Positions 19,911-30,144 are shown, counted from the first letter of the stretch. The stretch is 64,000 bases of DNA from Brevundimonas sp. (GCF_030682035.1 NZ_JAUXQZ010000025.1:428368-492367), one strand, 5' to 3'. Made by a program: numbers and translations. The notes: a model not told the origin generated them from the letters alone.

Positions 19911-21140
19911 ATGGATATGCGCAAGACCGTACATGTGATCGGGGCCGGGCCCGCCGGGCTGATGGCCGCCGAGCGGCTGGCGCGGGCGGGCGTGACTGTG
20001 GTGGTGCATGAGGCCATGCCATCGGTGGCGCGCAAGCTCCTGATGGCCGGGCGGGGCGGGCTGAACCTGACCCATTCCGAGCCGATGGAGGGGTTCGTCG
20101 GGCGGTATGGCGCGGCGGGCGAGGCGGTGGGGGCGTGGCTGGAGCGGTTCTCGCCGACGCATCTGATCGGCTGGGCCGAGGGGCTGGGGCAGGCGACGTT
20201 CACGGGCTCGTCCGGGCGGGTGTTTCCGCGGGCGATGAAGGCCTCGCCCCTGCTGCGGGCCTGGCTGGGGCGGTTGAATGAATTGGGGGTCGCGGTTAGG
20301 ACGCGGTCGCGTGTGGTAGGTCCCGGCCTTCGCCGGGATGACGAAAGGCTGGAATGGAGGTTCGCGACGCCGGAGGGCGAGCGGGTCGAGACGCCGGACG
20401 CGGTGGTTCTGGCGCTGGGCGGGGCCAGCTGGCCGCGGCTGGGGTCGGACGGGGCGTGGCGGGCATGGCTGGAGGCCGGAGGGGTGGCGGTCGAGCCGTT
20501 CCGGCCGTCGAACGTCGGGTTCGACGTGCCATGGAGTGCGGTGTTTGCGGACCGGTTCGCGGGGGAGCCGCTGAAGCCGATCGCCCTGACGCATGGAGAC
20601 CGGACGGTACGCGGCGAAGCGATGGTGACGCGGTACGGCCTCGAGGGCGGGGCGGTCTATGCGCTGTCAGCCGGTCTGCGCGAGGCCGTGGAGCAGGGCG
20701 GGTCGGCGGTGCTGACCGTCGATCTGCGGCCCGATCTGTCGGTCGAGGCGCTCGCGGGACGATTGGCCAGGCCGCGCGGCAAGGACAGCGCGACCAACTG
20801 GCTGCGCAAGGTCGGCGGCCTGTCGCCTGTCGCAGTCGGACTGTTGCGCGAGATTCCCGGCGAGCTGCCGGTCGGCGCCGACAAGCTGGCCAGACGGATC
20901 AAGGCGGTGCGGCTGACCCTGACCGGGATGCAGGGGCTGGAGCGGGCGATCTCGTCTGCGGGCGGGGTGCGGCTGGATCAGGTCGACGACGGCCTGATGC
21001 TGACCGCGATGCCGGGCGTATTCGTGGCGGGCGAGATGCTGGACTGGGAGGCGCCGACAGGCGGCTATCTGCTGCAGGCCTCCATGGCCTCGGGGGTGGT
21101 GGCGGCGGACGGCGTCTTGCGCTGGCTGGAGACCCGGTGA
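19911..21140 (+). CDS. HI0933/TIGR03862-type flavoprotein (NAD(P)/FAD-dependent oxidoreductase)
   Basis: VHVIGAGPAGLMAAERLARAGVTVVVHEAMPSVARKLLMAGRGGLNLTHSE; GVFVAGEMLDWEAPTGGYLLQ. Confidence 0.9.
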   Translation: MDMRKTVHVIGAGPAGLMAAERLARAGVTVVVHEAMPSVARKLLMAGRGGLNLTHSEPMEGFVGRYGAAGEAVGAWLERFSPTHLIGWAEGLGQATFTGSSGRVFPRAMKASPLLRAWLGRLNELGVAVRTRSRVVGPGLRRDDERLEWRFATPEGERVETPDAVVLALGGASWPRLGSDGAWRAWLEAGGVAVEPFRPSNVGFDVPWSAVFADRFAGEPLKPIALTHGDRTVRGEAMVTRYGLEGGAVYALSAGLREAVEQGGSAVLTVDLRPDLSVEALAGRLARPRGKDSATNWLRKVGGLSPVAVGLLREIPGELPVGADKLARRIKAVRLTLTGMQGLERAISSAGGVRLDQVDDGLMLTAMPGVFVAGEMLDWEAPTGGYLLQASMASGVVAADGVLRWLETR

Positions 21141-21236
21141 CAGTGGAGCCCCCTGGGCCGGCGACGATCAGGGTCACCGCGGGCGAGGCGACCCGGGCGC
21201 TGGCGCGGGGCCGAGTTTGAGGCGGCGCGTCAGGCG

Positions 21237-22772
21237 TCAGCCCGGGCCGGCCGGCTCCTCGCCGGGGCGCCCGGGCGAAGAACGCTCTCCCAGACGGAAG
21301 GTGATCACGGCCTCAAGCCCCATTTCCCCAAATCCCATTGCCGCGGTCCCACCGAGATCGCGTGCAAGGCCTTGAACGAGACGGGTTCCGAAACCCGGGG
21401 GCTGCGACTGGGGCAGTTTCGACGGGCAGGTTTCCCGCCAGATCAGCCGGGCCCCGGCCGGGTCGACCTCGCATCTGACCGCCAATGTCCCTTTCGGCCC
21501 GGACAGGGCGCCGTATTTGGCGGCGTTCGTCGTCAGTTCGTGGACCAGCAAACCGAGGCTGACGGCGCCCTGGGGGGCGATGGTGAGCTCCGGGCAGGTG
21601 ATCACGACCTGTTCGCCCGCCCCCATGTAGGGCTCCAGTTCCGCCCGGATCACGTCATGCACCGGAACGGGCCGGGAATGGCCGCGGGTCAGCAGATCCT
21701 GTGTCTTGGCCATCGACGAGATGCGATGGCCGAGGGTCGTCTTGAACTCCTGCACCGTGGTGGCGGATTTTCCCGACATCATCGCCAGGGCCTGGACTGT
21801 GGCGAGGGTGTTTTTCACCCGGTGGTTCATCTCCTCGACGATGAGGTTGCGACGAAGCTCACCCTCCATCCGGTCCGTCACGTCATAGCCTTCGACGAAA
21901 ATGCCGGTGACCGTTCCGGCCGCGTCCCGGACCGGCTGATAAACGAAATCCAGATAGTGCTGGCCGGTCGGTCCGTCGGGGTCCGGCTGGAACTGGATCA
22001 CGACGCCCGACCCGACGTGGGCCTTGCCGCTGCGATAGACGCCGTCGAGGAGCTCGAAGAAGCCCTGCCCGGCGATGTCGGGCATGACTTCGCGCACGGA
22101 GTTGCCGACGATGTCGGTTCGACCGATGAGCTTCAGATAGGCGCTGTTGGCGAACTGGAAGACGTGGTCCGGCCCGGCGACGACCGCCATGAAGCCGGGG
22201 GCCTGCGAGAACATTTCGCGCAGGCGGTCCATCTCATCGGCCAACCGGCGGTTCGCCGCGGCGAAGGCCTCCCTCGCCAGATGCTCATCCGTCACGTCCT
22301 TGCAGACCACAAGCACGCCGCCCACGCCGTCGTCGGCGTCGATGGGGCTGTAACTGTAGGTCCACCAGACGTCCTGCCGCGATCCGAACCGCGTGACCGG
22401 CACCAGCTGGTCCTCGTGCCAGGTCGCGCCCTCGCCCCGCATCACCATATCGATCTGGGGGCCGATGATCGGCCATATCTCGGCCCAGCAGTCCCGACCC
22501 TTGTCGCCCAGGGCCGAAGGGTGGCGCTCCGGCCCCATGGTCTGGCGATAGGCGTCGTTATAAAACTGGATGAGGTCAGGCCCCCAGAAGATGAACATGG
22601 GGTGGTGCGACGTCAGCATGAGCCGGACTGCGGTCCTGAGGCTCTGGGGCCACTGGCCGGGAGGGCCCAGGGGGGACGCAGCCCAGTCGTAGGCGCGGGT
22701 CAGCGCGCCCAGCTCTCCGCCCCCGCTCAGGAACCGGGTTTGGTCCAACTTATGATCCGCGCTCGGCGGCAT
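21237..22772 (-). CDS. PAS-domain HWE-type sensor histidine kinase
   Basis: Two PAS regions; EEMNHRVKNTLATVQALAMMSGKSA; LLVHELTTNAAKYGALS. Confidence 0.88.
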   Translation of the reverse strand: MPPSADHKLDQTRFLSGGGELGALTRAYDWAASPLGPPGQWPQSLRTAVRLMLTSHHPMFIFWGPDLIQFYNDAYRQTMGPERHPSALGDKGRDCWAEIWPIIGPQIDMVMRGEGATWHEDQLVPVTRFGSRQDVWWTYSYSPIDADDGVGGVLVVCKDVTDEHLAREAFAAANRRLADEMDRLREMFSQAPGFMAVVAGPDHVFQFANSAYLKLIGRTDIVGNSVREVMPDIAGQGFFELLDGVYRSGKAHVGSGVVIQFQPDPDGPTGQHYLDFVYQPVRDAAGTVTGIFVEGYDVTDRMEGELRRNLIVEEMNHRVKNTLATVQALAMMSGKSATTVQEFKTTLGHRISSMAKTQDLLTRGHSRPVPVHDVIRAELEPYMGAGEQVVITCPELTIAPQGAVSLGLLVHELTTNAAKYGALSGPKGTLAVRCEVDPAGARLIWRETCPSKLPQSQPPGFGTRLVQGLARDLGGTAAMGFGEMGLEAVITFRLGERSSPGRPGEEPAGPG

Positions 22773-22917
22773 GATGCCCCCAAAGCATCCCTGCCCTGGT
22801 GGGCAGGACCGGACCATGCGCGAAACACGCTTGAATAGAAAGCGTTTTAGCCAAGGCGCTGGCCCGGGGACGGGCTGTGCAGTGGGTGACGGACCCCCCG
22901 GGACCGAGGACCACCCC

Positions 22918-23027
22918 ATGACCGACCGCCCCGACATCCCCGCTCTTGCCCGCCGCGCTTCGCCGCCGTGAAGGACGCCTTCGCCGCCAATTTCGCCGAT
23001 GCTCCTGAAGGTCTGGACGAACTGGCG
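22918..23027 (+). pseudogene. Truncated, frameshifted copy of the 5' end of the downstream serine hydrolase (25167..)
   Basis: tgcccgccgcgcttcgccgccgtgaaggacgccttcgccgccaatttcgccgatgc vs the same segment at ~25.2 kb; encodes PRFAAVKDAFAANFADAPEGLDELA. Confidence 0.85.
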
Positions 23028-23106
23028 CACCCGCCGGACCCGCGCCGTCCATTCAGCATACCTTTGTACTTCGTCGTCTAAACTCCGGAGACAACGGAGC
23101 GTTGAT

Positions 23107-25122
23107 GTGAGTTTTTCCGGATCGGGTGAAGGCTATTTCGCGGCGTTGGCCAAGGCCAGCCAGGACGTGTTGCGCATCCTCAACCTCGACGGCACGGTCG
23201 ACTATATGAATGACCGGGGCCTCGAGCTCCTCGAGATCGAGTCATTTGAAGTCAATCGGGGAAGAATTTGGGCGGAGCTCTGGCCTGAGGAGACGCGGGG
23301 GGCCCTGCTGGCGGCCTTGCAGATCGCGCGCGACGGACAGCCGTCCGAATTCGCCGGGTTCTGCCCCACGGCCACCGGCAAGCCGCGCTGGTGGCTGACC
23401 ACCATCTCTCCGGTTCGCGATGAGGCCGGCGCGGTCATCCGAATTCTGGCCCAGTCCCGAGACATCACCGCTGAGCGCGGGCGGGACGAAAGGCGTCTGA
23501 CTACGGTCCGGCGTGCGCGGCGCACCGCGGCCTCCAAGGCCTCCTCCCTTTCCTATCTGCGGCAGGCCTTGGAGGTCTTGCCGGCCGGCCTGGCCTTCTA
23601 TGACGCCGAGGACCGGCTGGTGATCTGGAACCAGCAGTATGCCCTGGCCGGCGCCGAAGACGTGGAAGCGGTCCACCTCCGGGAGGGCATGAGCTTCCGC
23701 GAATTGCTGGAGTCGGATCTCGCCAAGGGGCGCCATCCCGAGGCGATCGGACGGGAGGCGGAATGGCTCGCGGAGCGGCTGGCCGTACGGGCGCGCGGGC
23801 GCGATCCGGGGGAGCAGCAGCTTCCGAACGGCCGCTGGTACCGGTTCGAGGACCGCCGGCTCCCGGACGGCGGAATCGTATCAGTGGCGGTCGACATCAC
23901 GGAGCTGAAGGCCCGCGAGGCGGACCTGACCGAGACCGGCCTCAGCCTCGAGAAGGCCAAGGAGGCCGCGGAAGCCGCCAGCCGATCCAAGAGCGCCTTC
24001 CTCGCCAATATGAGCCACGAAATCCGAACGCCCCTGAACGGCGTTGTCGGTATGGCCGACCTGCTGTGCCGCGCCCACCTGCCGTCCGCGCAGCAGGAGA
24101 TGGCCGAGATTATTCGCAGCTCAGGCGAGACTCTTGAGCGCCTGCTCTCGGATATCCTTGATCTGTCGCGCATTGAGTCAGGGGCTGTCACGGTGGAGCG
24201 GGCAGGCTTCGATCTCGGCGAGGCGGCCCGCAGCGTGGTCGCCCTCTCGCGCCTGAGGGCCGAGGAAAAGGGGCTGAACCTCGAATTTTCCATCGATCCG
24301 GCGCTCGACCGGCGGGTCGATGGCGACGCCACGCGGGTTCGTCAGATCCTGACCAACCTGGTCTCGAACGCGATCAAATTCACCGAGGCCGGAAAGATTG
24401 TCCTCCGCGTCCTGCCCGCCGAGGACGGACGGACCCGGTTCAGCGTCGAAGACACGGGGGTGGGCTTCGACATCGCCGAAAAACACCGGTTGTTCCGCCG
24501 GTTCGAACAGGCCGACGCCTCCATCACCCGTCAGTACGGCGGAAGCGGGCTGGGCCTGGCCATCTGCCGGGAACTGGCAGGCTTGATGGACGGGACGCTG
24601 GATTGCACCAGCACGCCCGGCAAGGGCTCCATCTTCTGGGCCGACCTGCGGCTCGACGCCTCCGAGGCGGTCGCGGCCCCGGCCCCCGTCGCACCTTTGG
24701 CCGCCGGCTTCGAGGGCGGCCTGCGGGTGTTGGCGGCCGACGACCATGCGACCAACCGCAAGGTGATCGAACTGATCCTGACCGGGGCCGGCGTACAAAT
24801 CACCTGCGTGGAGAACGGGGTCGAGGCCGTCGACGCCTTCCGGGTCGGGACCTTCGACCTGGTCCTGATGGATATGCAGATGCCGGTTCTGGACGGCCTG
24901 TCGGCCATCCAGCAAATCCGGAAGATGGAGCAGGACGAGCAGCGGCCGCCGACGCTGGTGATGGTGTTGTCCGCCAACACCCTGCCCGACCACGTCCAGG
25001 CCTCGGTCGCCGCAGGGGCGGACGGCCACATGGCCAAGCCGATCACGGCGGCGAGGCTGCTGACCGCCGTCGACGAGGCCCTGACCACCCTGTCCGCCGA
25101 ACCGCGCGCCCAATCCGCCTGA
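23107..25122 (+). CDS. Hybrid sensor histidine kinase/response regulator (PAS-HisKA-HATPase-REC)
   Basis: KSAFLANMSHEIRTPLNGVVGMADLL, GSGLGLAICRELAGLMDG, LRVLAADDHATNRKVIELIL...DLVLMDMQMPVLDG; GTG start probable. Confidence 0.93.
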   Translation: MSFSGSGEGYFAALAKASQDVLRILNLDGTVDYMNDRGLELLEIESFEVNRGRIWAELWPEETRGALLAALQIARDGQPSEFAGFCPTATGKPRWWLTTISPVRDEAGAVIRILAQSRDITAERGRDERRLTTVRRARRTAASKASSLSYLRQALEVLPAGLAFYDAEDRLVIWNQQYALAGAEDVEAVHLREGMSFRELLESDLAKGRHPEAIGREAEWLAERLAVRARGRDPGEQQLPNGRWYRFEDRRLPDGGIVSVAVDITELKAREADLTETGLSLEKAKEAAEAASRSKSAFLANMSHEIRTPLNGVVGMADLLCRAHLPSAQQEMAEIIRSSGETLERLLSDILDLSRIESGAVTVERAGFDLGEAARSVVALSRLRAEEKGLNLEFSIDPALDRRVDGDATRVRQILTNLVSNAIKFTEAGKIVLRVLPAEDGRTRFSVEDTGVGFDIAEKHRLFRRFEQADASITRQYGGSGLGLAICRELAGLMDGTLDCTSTPGKGSIFWADLRLDASEAVAAPAPVAPLAAGFEGGLRVLAADDHATNRKVIELILTGAGVQITCVENGVEAVDAFRVGTFDLVLMDMQMPVLDGLSAIQQIRKMEQDEQRPPTLVMVLSANTLPDHVQASVAAGADGHMAKPITAARLLTAVDEALTTLSAEPRAQSA

Positions 25123-25166
25123 GACATGCAGGTGACGGGGGAATCGCGGGCGGCTAGGACATCTCC

Positions 25167-26312
25167 ATGACCTTCCTACCCGACATTCACGGCCTCTGCC
25201 CGCCGCGCTTCGCCGCTGTGAAAGACGCCTTCGCCGCCAATTTCACCGATGCGCCCGAGGGACTGAACGAACAGGCGGCGCGGTTCAGCGTGTGCGTCGG
25301 CGGCGAGACGGTGGTCGACCTGTGGGCGGGCTGGGCCGATGCCGCGAAAACACTCCCCTATGACGAGACGACGCTGACGCCGGTGTTCTCGACCGGCAAG
25401 GCGGTGATGGCCCTGCTGGTCGCCACGGCGGTGGAGCGGGGGAAACTGGCCTATGACGAGACGGTCGCCACCCTCTGGCCCGCCTTCGGCGAGGCCGGCA
25501 AGGACCGGGTCACCGTGGCCCAGCTGATGAGCCATCAGGCCGGGCTGCCGGGCTTCTCCGGGACGGTCGATCCAACGATCTGGTTCGACCGTCCGGCGGT
25601 GCTGGAGCGACTGGCGGCCCAGGCGCCGATGTGGCCGCCCGGGACGGCGTCGGGCTATCACCCCATCACCATCGGCTTTCTGGCGGGCGAGCTGTTCCGG
25701 CTGGGGGACGGGCGCAGCATGGGGACCGCCCTGCGCGAGGATTTCGCCGCGCCGTTCGGTCTGGACCTGTGGATCGGCCTGCCCGAGGCCGAGCACGGTC
25801 GGGTGGCGGCGCTGCGCAAACCCGCCTCGGCGCCCCATCTGGGGACGATCGACGCGATCAAGACCTCGGCTTTCCTCGATCGGGGGTCGGCGCCGGGCGG
25901 ACGCGGCTCGACCGAGTGGCGGATGATCGAAATGCCCGCGGCCAATCTGCACGGGACCGCCCTGGATCTGGCCCGGATCATGGGGGTGCTGGCCAACGGC
26001 GGGACGCTGGACGGCCGGACCGTGCTGTCGCCCGGCGTGCTGGCCGAGATGCTGCGCGAGCGGATCCACGGTCCCGACAAGGTCGTGCCCTTCGACATCA
26101 GCTGGGCGGCGGGGCTGATGCGCAACGAGGGCCTGCACATCTTCGGGCCTAATCCGACGGCGGTGGGCCACTGCGGCTGGGGCGGAAGCTGCGCCTTCGC
26201 CGATCCGGACGCCGGATTGTCAGCCGCCTATGTGATGACCCGCCAGTCGCCGCACCTGATCGGCGACCCAAGGGCGCAACGGTTGATCGGGGCGTTGTAC
26301 GCGGGGCTTTAG
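25167..26312 (+). CDS. Serine hydrolase, class C beta-lactamase/EstB-like family
   Basis: FSTGKAVMALLVA (SxxK-like), VTVAQLMSHQAGLPGF, YHPITIGFLAGELFR, GHCGWGGSCAFADP. Confidence 0.88.
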   Translation: MTFLPDIHGLCPPRFAAVKDAFAANFTDAPEGLNEQAARFSVCVGGETVVDLWAGWADAAKTLPYDETTLTPVFSTGKAVMALLVATAVERGKLAYDETVATLWPAFGEAGKDRVTVAQLMSHQAGLPGFSGTVDPTIWFDRPAVLERLAAQAPMWPPGTASGYHPITIGFLAGELFRLGDGRSMGTALREDFAAPFGLDLWIGLPEAEHGRVAALRKPASAPHLGTIDAIKTSAFLDRGSAPGGRGSTEWRMIEMPAANLHGTALDLARIMGVLANGGTLDGRTVLSPGVLAEMLRERIHGPDKVVPFDISWAAGLMRNEGLHIFGPNPTAVGHCGWGGSCAFADPDAGLSAAYVMTRQSPHLIGDPRAQRLIGALYAGL

Positions 26313-27235
26313 ACCGGCTCCGCGCACCGCTTCAGCGCCTCGCGCGCGGCGCGGTGGCGGAAGAAGGCCGCGGCGGCGAAGACGGCCGCGCCGCCCCAGA
26401 TGAAGGCGAAGCTGAGGATGCGCAGGGGCGTCAGGGCCTCGCCGGCCCAGACGCCGACGGCGAACTGCAGCGTCGGGGCCAGAAACTGGATGAAGCCGAG
26501 GGTCGATAGCGGCAGGCGCCGGGCCGACCAGGCGAACAGGGCCAGCGGCAGGACGGTGGCTGGGCCGTTGGCGAGAGCCCACAAGGTGTTGACCGGGCTG
26601 TCGAAGGCGACGCTCGCGCCGGTGTGCTGCAGCCACAACACCCAGGCCAGGCCGAACGGGACCAGCAGCAGACATTCGACCAGAAGGCCCGCCTGGGCGT
26701 CGATCGGCACGCGTTTGCGGATGACGGCGTAGCTGGCGAAGCTGATGGCGATGATGATGGAGATCCACGGCGGACGGCCGAGGGCGGCGGTTTGGAAGGC
26801 CACGCCGACGGCGGCAAGGCCGATGGCGGCCCAGCCCCATTTGTCGATCTTCTCGCGGAACAACCACAGGCCCACGACCATGTTGAGCAGCGGGTTGATA
26901 TAGTAGCCGAGGCTGGCCTCGAGCGTGGCCTCATGCGTCGTGGCCCAGACATAGAGGCCCCAGTTGACCCCGATCAGCAGGGTTGAGAGCGTCAGCCAGC
27001 CGAGGGTCTTCGGAGAGGCGAAGGCGGCGCGGACCTGACCGCCCTGACGCGCCAGCAGGACCAGCAGGCCGGCGACGGCCACCGACCAGAGGGCGCGGTG
27101 GGCGAGGATTTCAAGCGAGTCGAAGCCGAGCGCGCCCTGGCCTATGAACAGCAGGGGCATGAAACCCCACATGACATAGCAGCCGAAGGCCGACAGCAGC
27201 GCGGCGCGGGGGGTGGCGGACGGGGCGGGCGGCAT
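26309..27235 (-). CDS. rarD: EamA-family transporter RarD
   Basis: ALLSAFGCYVMWGFMPLLF...EILAHRALWS, NWGLYVWATTHEATLEASLGYYINPL. Confidence 0.9.
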   Translation of the reverse strand: MPPAPSATPRAALLSAFGCYVMWGFMPLLFIGQGALGFDSLEILAHRALWSVAVAGLLVLLARQGGQVRAAFASPKTLGWLTLSTLLIGVNWGLYVWATTHEATLEASLGYYINPLLNMVVGLWLFREKIDKWGWAAIGLAAVGVAFQTAALGRPPWISIIIAISFASYAVIRKRVPIDAQAGLLVECLLLVPFGLAWVLWLQHTGASVAFDSPVNTLWALANGPATVLPLALFAWSARRLPLSTLGFIQFLAPTLQFAVGVWAGEALTPLRILSFAFIWGGAAVFAAAAFFRHRAAREALKRCAEPV

Positions 27236-27240
27236 GGCCG

Positions 27241-28287
27241 TCAGACCGTGATGCTTCGATACCCCGAGGCCGGCTTGAGGATCCCCGTCTCGTCCAGGAG
27301 CTGGGCGATCTGGACGGCGTTGAGAGCGGCGCCCTTGCGCAGGTTGTCGGAGACGATCCACAGCGACAGGCCGTTCTCGACAGTGGGGTCCTTGCGGATG
27401 CGGCTGACATAGACGGCGTGTTCGCCGGCGGCGTCGACAGGGGTGATGTAGCCGTCGTGCTCCTGCTTATCGATGACCATGACGCCGGGGGCGTCGCGCA
27501 GGATGGCGCGGGCCTCGTCGGGCGAGATGGGACGGTCGAACTCGAGGTTCACGGATTCCGAATGGCCGACGAAGACGGGTACGCGGACGCAGGTGACGGT
27601 CAGCTTGATGTCGGGATCGAGGATCTTGTGCGTCTCCTTCCACATCTTGGCTTCCTCGTCGGTGGAGCCGTCATCGAGGAAGGCGCCGATGTAGGGGATG
27701 ACGTTGAAGGCGATCTGTTTGGGGAACAGTTTGGGCCGGGCGTCGCCGAGGCCATAGATGGCCTTGGTCTGGTTCCACAGTTCGTCCATGCCCGCCTTGC
27801 CGGCGCCCGAGACCGATTGATAGGTCGAGACCACCGCGCGCCTGACCGTCGCGGCGTCGTGCAGGGGCTTGAGCGCCACCATCAGCTGGATGGTCGAGCA
27901 ATTGGGGTTGGCGATGATGTTCTTCCGCGTCGCCAGCTTGATCGCGTCCGGGTTCACCTCGGGCACGATCAGCGGCACGTCCGGGTCCATGCGGAAGGCC
28001 GAGGAATTGTCGATGACGATGGGGCCGGCCTTGCCGATCTTCTCGGACCACAGGCGCGAGGCGTCGCTGCCGGCGCTCATCAGCACCAGATCGACAGTCG
28101 AGAAATCGAACAGCTCGATGTCCTCGCATTTGATCGTCCTGTCGCCCCAGGACACCTCGACGCCCTTGGACTTGCGCGAGGCGACGGCGTGCATCTTGTC
28201 GACGGGGAAATCGAGTTCCTCGAGGATGTTCAGCATCTCCCGGCCGACATTGCCGGTGGCGCCCACGACGGCGACTTTGTAACCCAT
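27241..28287 (-). CDS. asd: Aspartate-semialdehyde dehydrogenase
   Basis: MGYKVAVVGATGNVGREMLNILEE, IIANPNCSTIQLMVALKPLHD, YQSVSGAGKAGMDEL. Confidence 0.96.
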   Translation of the reverse strand: MGYKVAVVGATGNVGREMLNILEELDFPVDKMHAVASRKSKGVEVSWGDRTIKCEDIELFDFSTVDLVLMSAGSDASRLWSEKIGKAGPIVIDNSSAFRMDPDVPLIVPEVNPDAIKLATRKNIIANPNCSTIQLMVALKPLHDAATVRRAVVSTYQSVSGAGKAGMDELWNQTKAIYGLGDARPKLFPKQIAFNVIPYIGAFLDDGSTDEEAKMWKETHKILDPDIKLTVTCVRVPVFVGHSESVNLEFDRPISPDEARAILRDAPGVMVIDKQEHDGYITPVDAAGEHAVYVSRIRKDPTVENGLSLWIVSDNLRKGAALNAVQIAQLLDETGILKPASGYRSITV

Positions 28288-28304
28288 ATTGGTGTCCTTC
28301 GGAC

Positions 28305-28343
28305 GCCCTGGGCTCGCGACGCGGTCGCTCGCTACTTGAGGGC
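28305..28343. repeat. Hairpin-family copy upstream of asd (GCCCT...AGGGC outer stem)
   Basis: gccctgggctcgcgacgcggtcgctcgctacttgagggc. Confidence 0.7.
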
Positions 28344-28451
28344 GGGTTGAGTTGGGTGTCCGGCAGACCGGACGTTGGCGTGTATGTGGGCCTTCGCAGG
28401 CGCGAAGCAATCGCTTTTCAGGCGGAGCGGACGCGGCTAAGCCCGAGAACG

Positions 28452-29564
28452 ATGCCGTCACGCATACGCACCGCTTATGACCGTCGTTTGGCCGACGGCC
28501 GGCTGACGCCCGATCCATCGCAGATTTCGGTGGTCGAGGCCTTGGCCCGGCTGGAGAAGGCGCTCGACAAGAGGGCCCCGCTGGGCGGGCTGTTCGGTCC
28601 AGCCGAGGTGCGGGGCGTCTATCTGTGGGGTCCGCCCGGACGGGGCAAATCCATTCTTATGGATCTTTTTTACGCCTGCACCCCCGAGCCGCGGAAGAAG
28701 CGGGCCCATTTCCACGCCTTCCTCGCCCGGGTGCACGATCTGATGCGGCAGTGGCGCGAGGGGGATGCGAAGGCGCGCAAACGGGTGTTCGGCCAGTCGA
28801 AAGGCGACGATCCGATCCGGCCGGTGGCCGAGCTGATCGCGTCGGAGGCGCGGCTGCTGTGTTTCGACGAGCTGCAGGTCACCGACATCGCCGACGCCCT
28901 GATCCTGGGCCGGCTGTTCGAGGCCCTGTTCGAACAGGATGTGGTGCTGGCGGTGACCTCGAACCGGGCCCCGGACCAGCTGTATCTGAACGGGATCAAC
29001 CGCGAACTTTTCGTCCCCTTCATCGCGCTGATCGAGGAGAAATGCGTGGTCGTCAGCGTCGCGGGCGCGAGGGACTGGCGGCTGGATCGGTTGATGGGCG
29101 ACAAGGTCTGGTTCGCGCCGGCCGATGCGGCCTGCCGCGCCGCGTTCGAGGCGCTGTGGTCCGATCTCAAGGGCGAGCAGGAAGAGTGTCCGGCGCATCT
29201 GAAGGTGCTGGGCCGCGACGTGGTCATCGAGCGAACCGACGGCGGACTGGCGCGCGCGACCTTCGACCAGCTGTGCGGGACGGCCCTCGGGCCGCAGGAC
29301 TATCTGGCCGTCGCCGAACGTTTCCACACCCTGTTCATTGAGGATGTCCCGGTGCTGGGACCGGCCAGTCAGCAGGAGGCGCGGCGGTTCGTGACCCTGA
29401 TCGACGCCCTCTATGAGGCCGGGACGCGGCTGGTGGCGCTGGCCGAGGCGGCGCCGGAGTCCCTGTACCGCAAGGGGGTCGGGGCGTTCGAATTCGAGCG
29501 GACGGCGTCGCGGCTCAATGAAATGGCCGGAGCGGACTGGCTGGCGCGGGAGCGAACGGCGTAG
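28452..29564 (+). CDS. zapE: Cell division protein ZapE / AFG1-type ATPase
   Basis: GVYLWGPPGRGKSILMDLFYACTPEPRKKRAHFHAFL, LLCFDELQVTDIADALILGRLF. Confidence 0.93.
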   Translation: MPSRIRTAYDRRLADGRLTPDPSQISVVEALARLEKALDKRAPLGGLFGPAEVRGVYLWGPPGRGKSILMDLFYACTPEPRKKRAHFHAFLARVHDLMRQWREGDAKARKRVFGQSKGDDPIRPVAELIASEARLLCFDELQVTDIADALILGRLFEALFEQDVVLAVTSNRAPDQLYLNGINRELFVPFIALIEEKCVVVSVAGARDWRLDRLMGDKVWFAPADAACRAAFEALWSDLKGEQEECPAHLKVLGRDVVIERTDGGLARATFDQLCGTALGPQDYLAVAERFHTLFIEDVPVLGPASQQEARRFVTLIDALYEAGTRLVALAEAAPESLYRKGVGAFEFERTASRLNEMAGADWLARERTA

Positions 29565-29626
29565 GATCGGCGCCACAATTCCGCTTTTGCCGGTCGCTCT
29601 AACTTCCGGGACCCCGGAGATCCTTC

Positions 29627-30139
29627 ATGCGCCTGCCCGTCCTGCTCGCCGTCCTGACCCTCGCCGCCGGCCCGGCCCGGGCCCAGACCCCGCCCCCGGC
29701 CGCGGTCTCGACCAACGGCGTGTCGGTCGCCGAGGCCCGGACCTGGCTGACCGACCTGGGCGGCTCGGTGGGCGAGCCGACGGCCCGTGCGGAGGGACTG
29801 ACCACCCTGCACGTGGCGGACCAGCCCCTGCCCTGGAACCTGACCTTCTACGCCTGCGGCCCGAGCCTGTGCGACGACGTGCAATACAGCGCCGTCTTCT
29901 CGGGTCCGGTCACCCCCGACCAGATCAACGCCTGGAACCGCGAGCATCGCTTCCTCAAGGCCTTCTTCGTCCCTGCGACCGGCGGCGAGCAGGCGGGGGC
30001 CGTGGTCCAGTATGACGTCGTCCTGACCAGCGTCGGAACCGGCCAGCTGCAGGAGCCGACGGTGGTCTGGCTGCAGCTGCTGCGGGAATTTGCGCAGGGT
30101 CTGGCGGCGACGGCTCCGGCGGATTCCTCCGCACAATAG
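29627..30139 (+). CDS. YbjN domain exported protein
   Basis: Signal peptide; VSVAEARTWLTDLGGSVGEP; NLTFYACGPSLCDDVQYSAVF. Confidence 0.7.
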   Translation: MRLPVLLAVLTLAAGPARAQTPPPAAVSTNGVSVAEARTWLTDLGGSVGEPTARAEGLTTLHVADQPLPWNLTFYACGPSLCDDVQYSAVFSGPVTPDQINAWNREHRFLKAFFVPATGGEQAGAVVQYDVVLTSVGTGQLQEPTVVWLQLLREFAQGLAATAPADSSAQ

Positions 30140-30144
30140 CGGGT

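Noticed and set aside
21237-25122. HWE kinase and hybrid kinase as one divergent signalling system
   Set aside because: Adjacent but separated by a pseudogene scrap indicating rearrangement; no evidence of functional linkage
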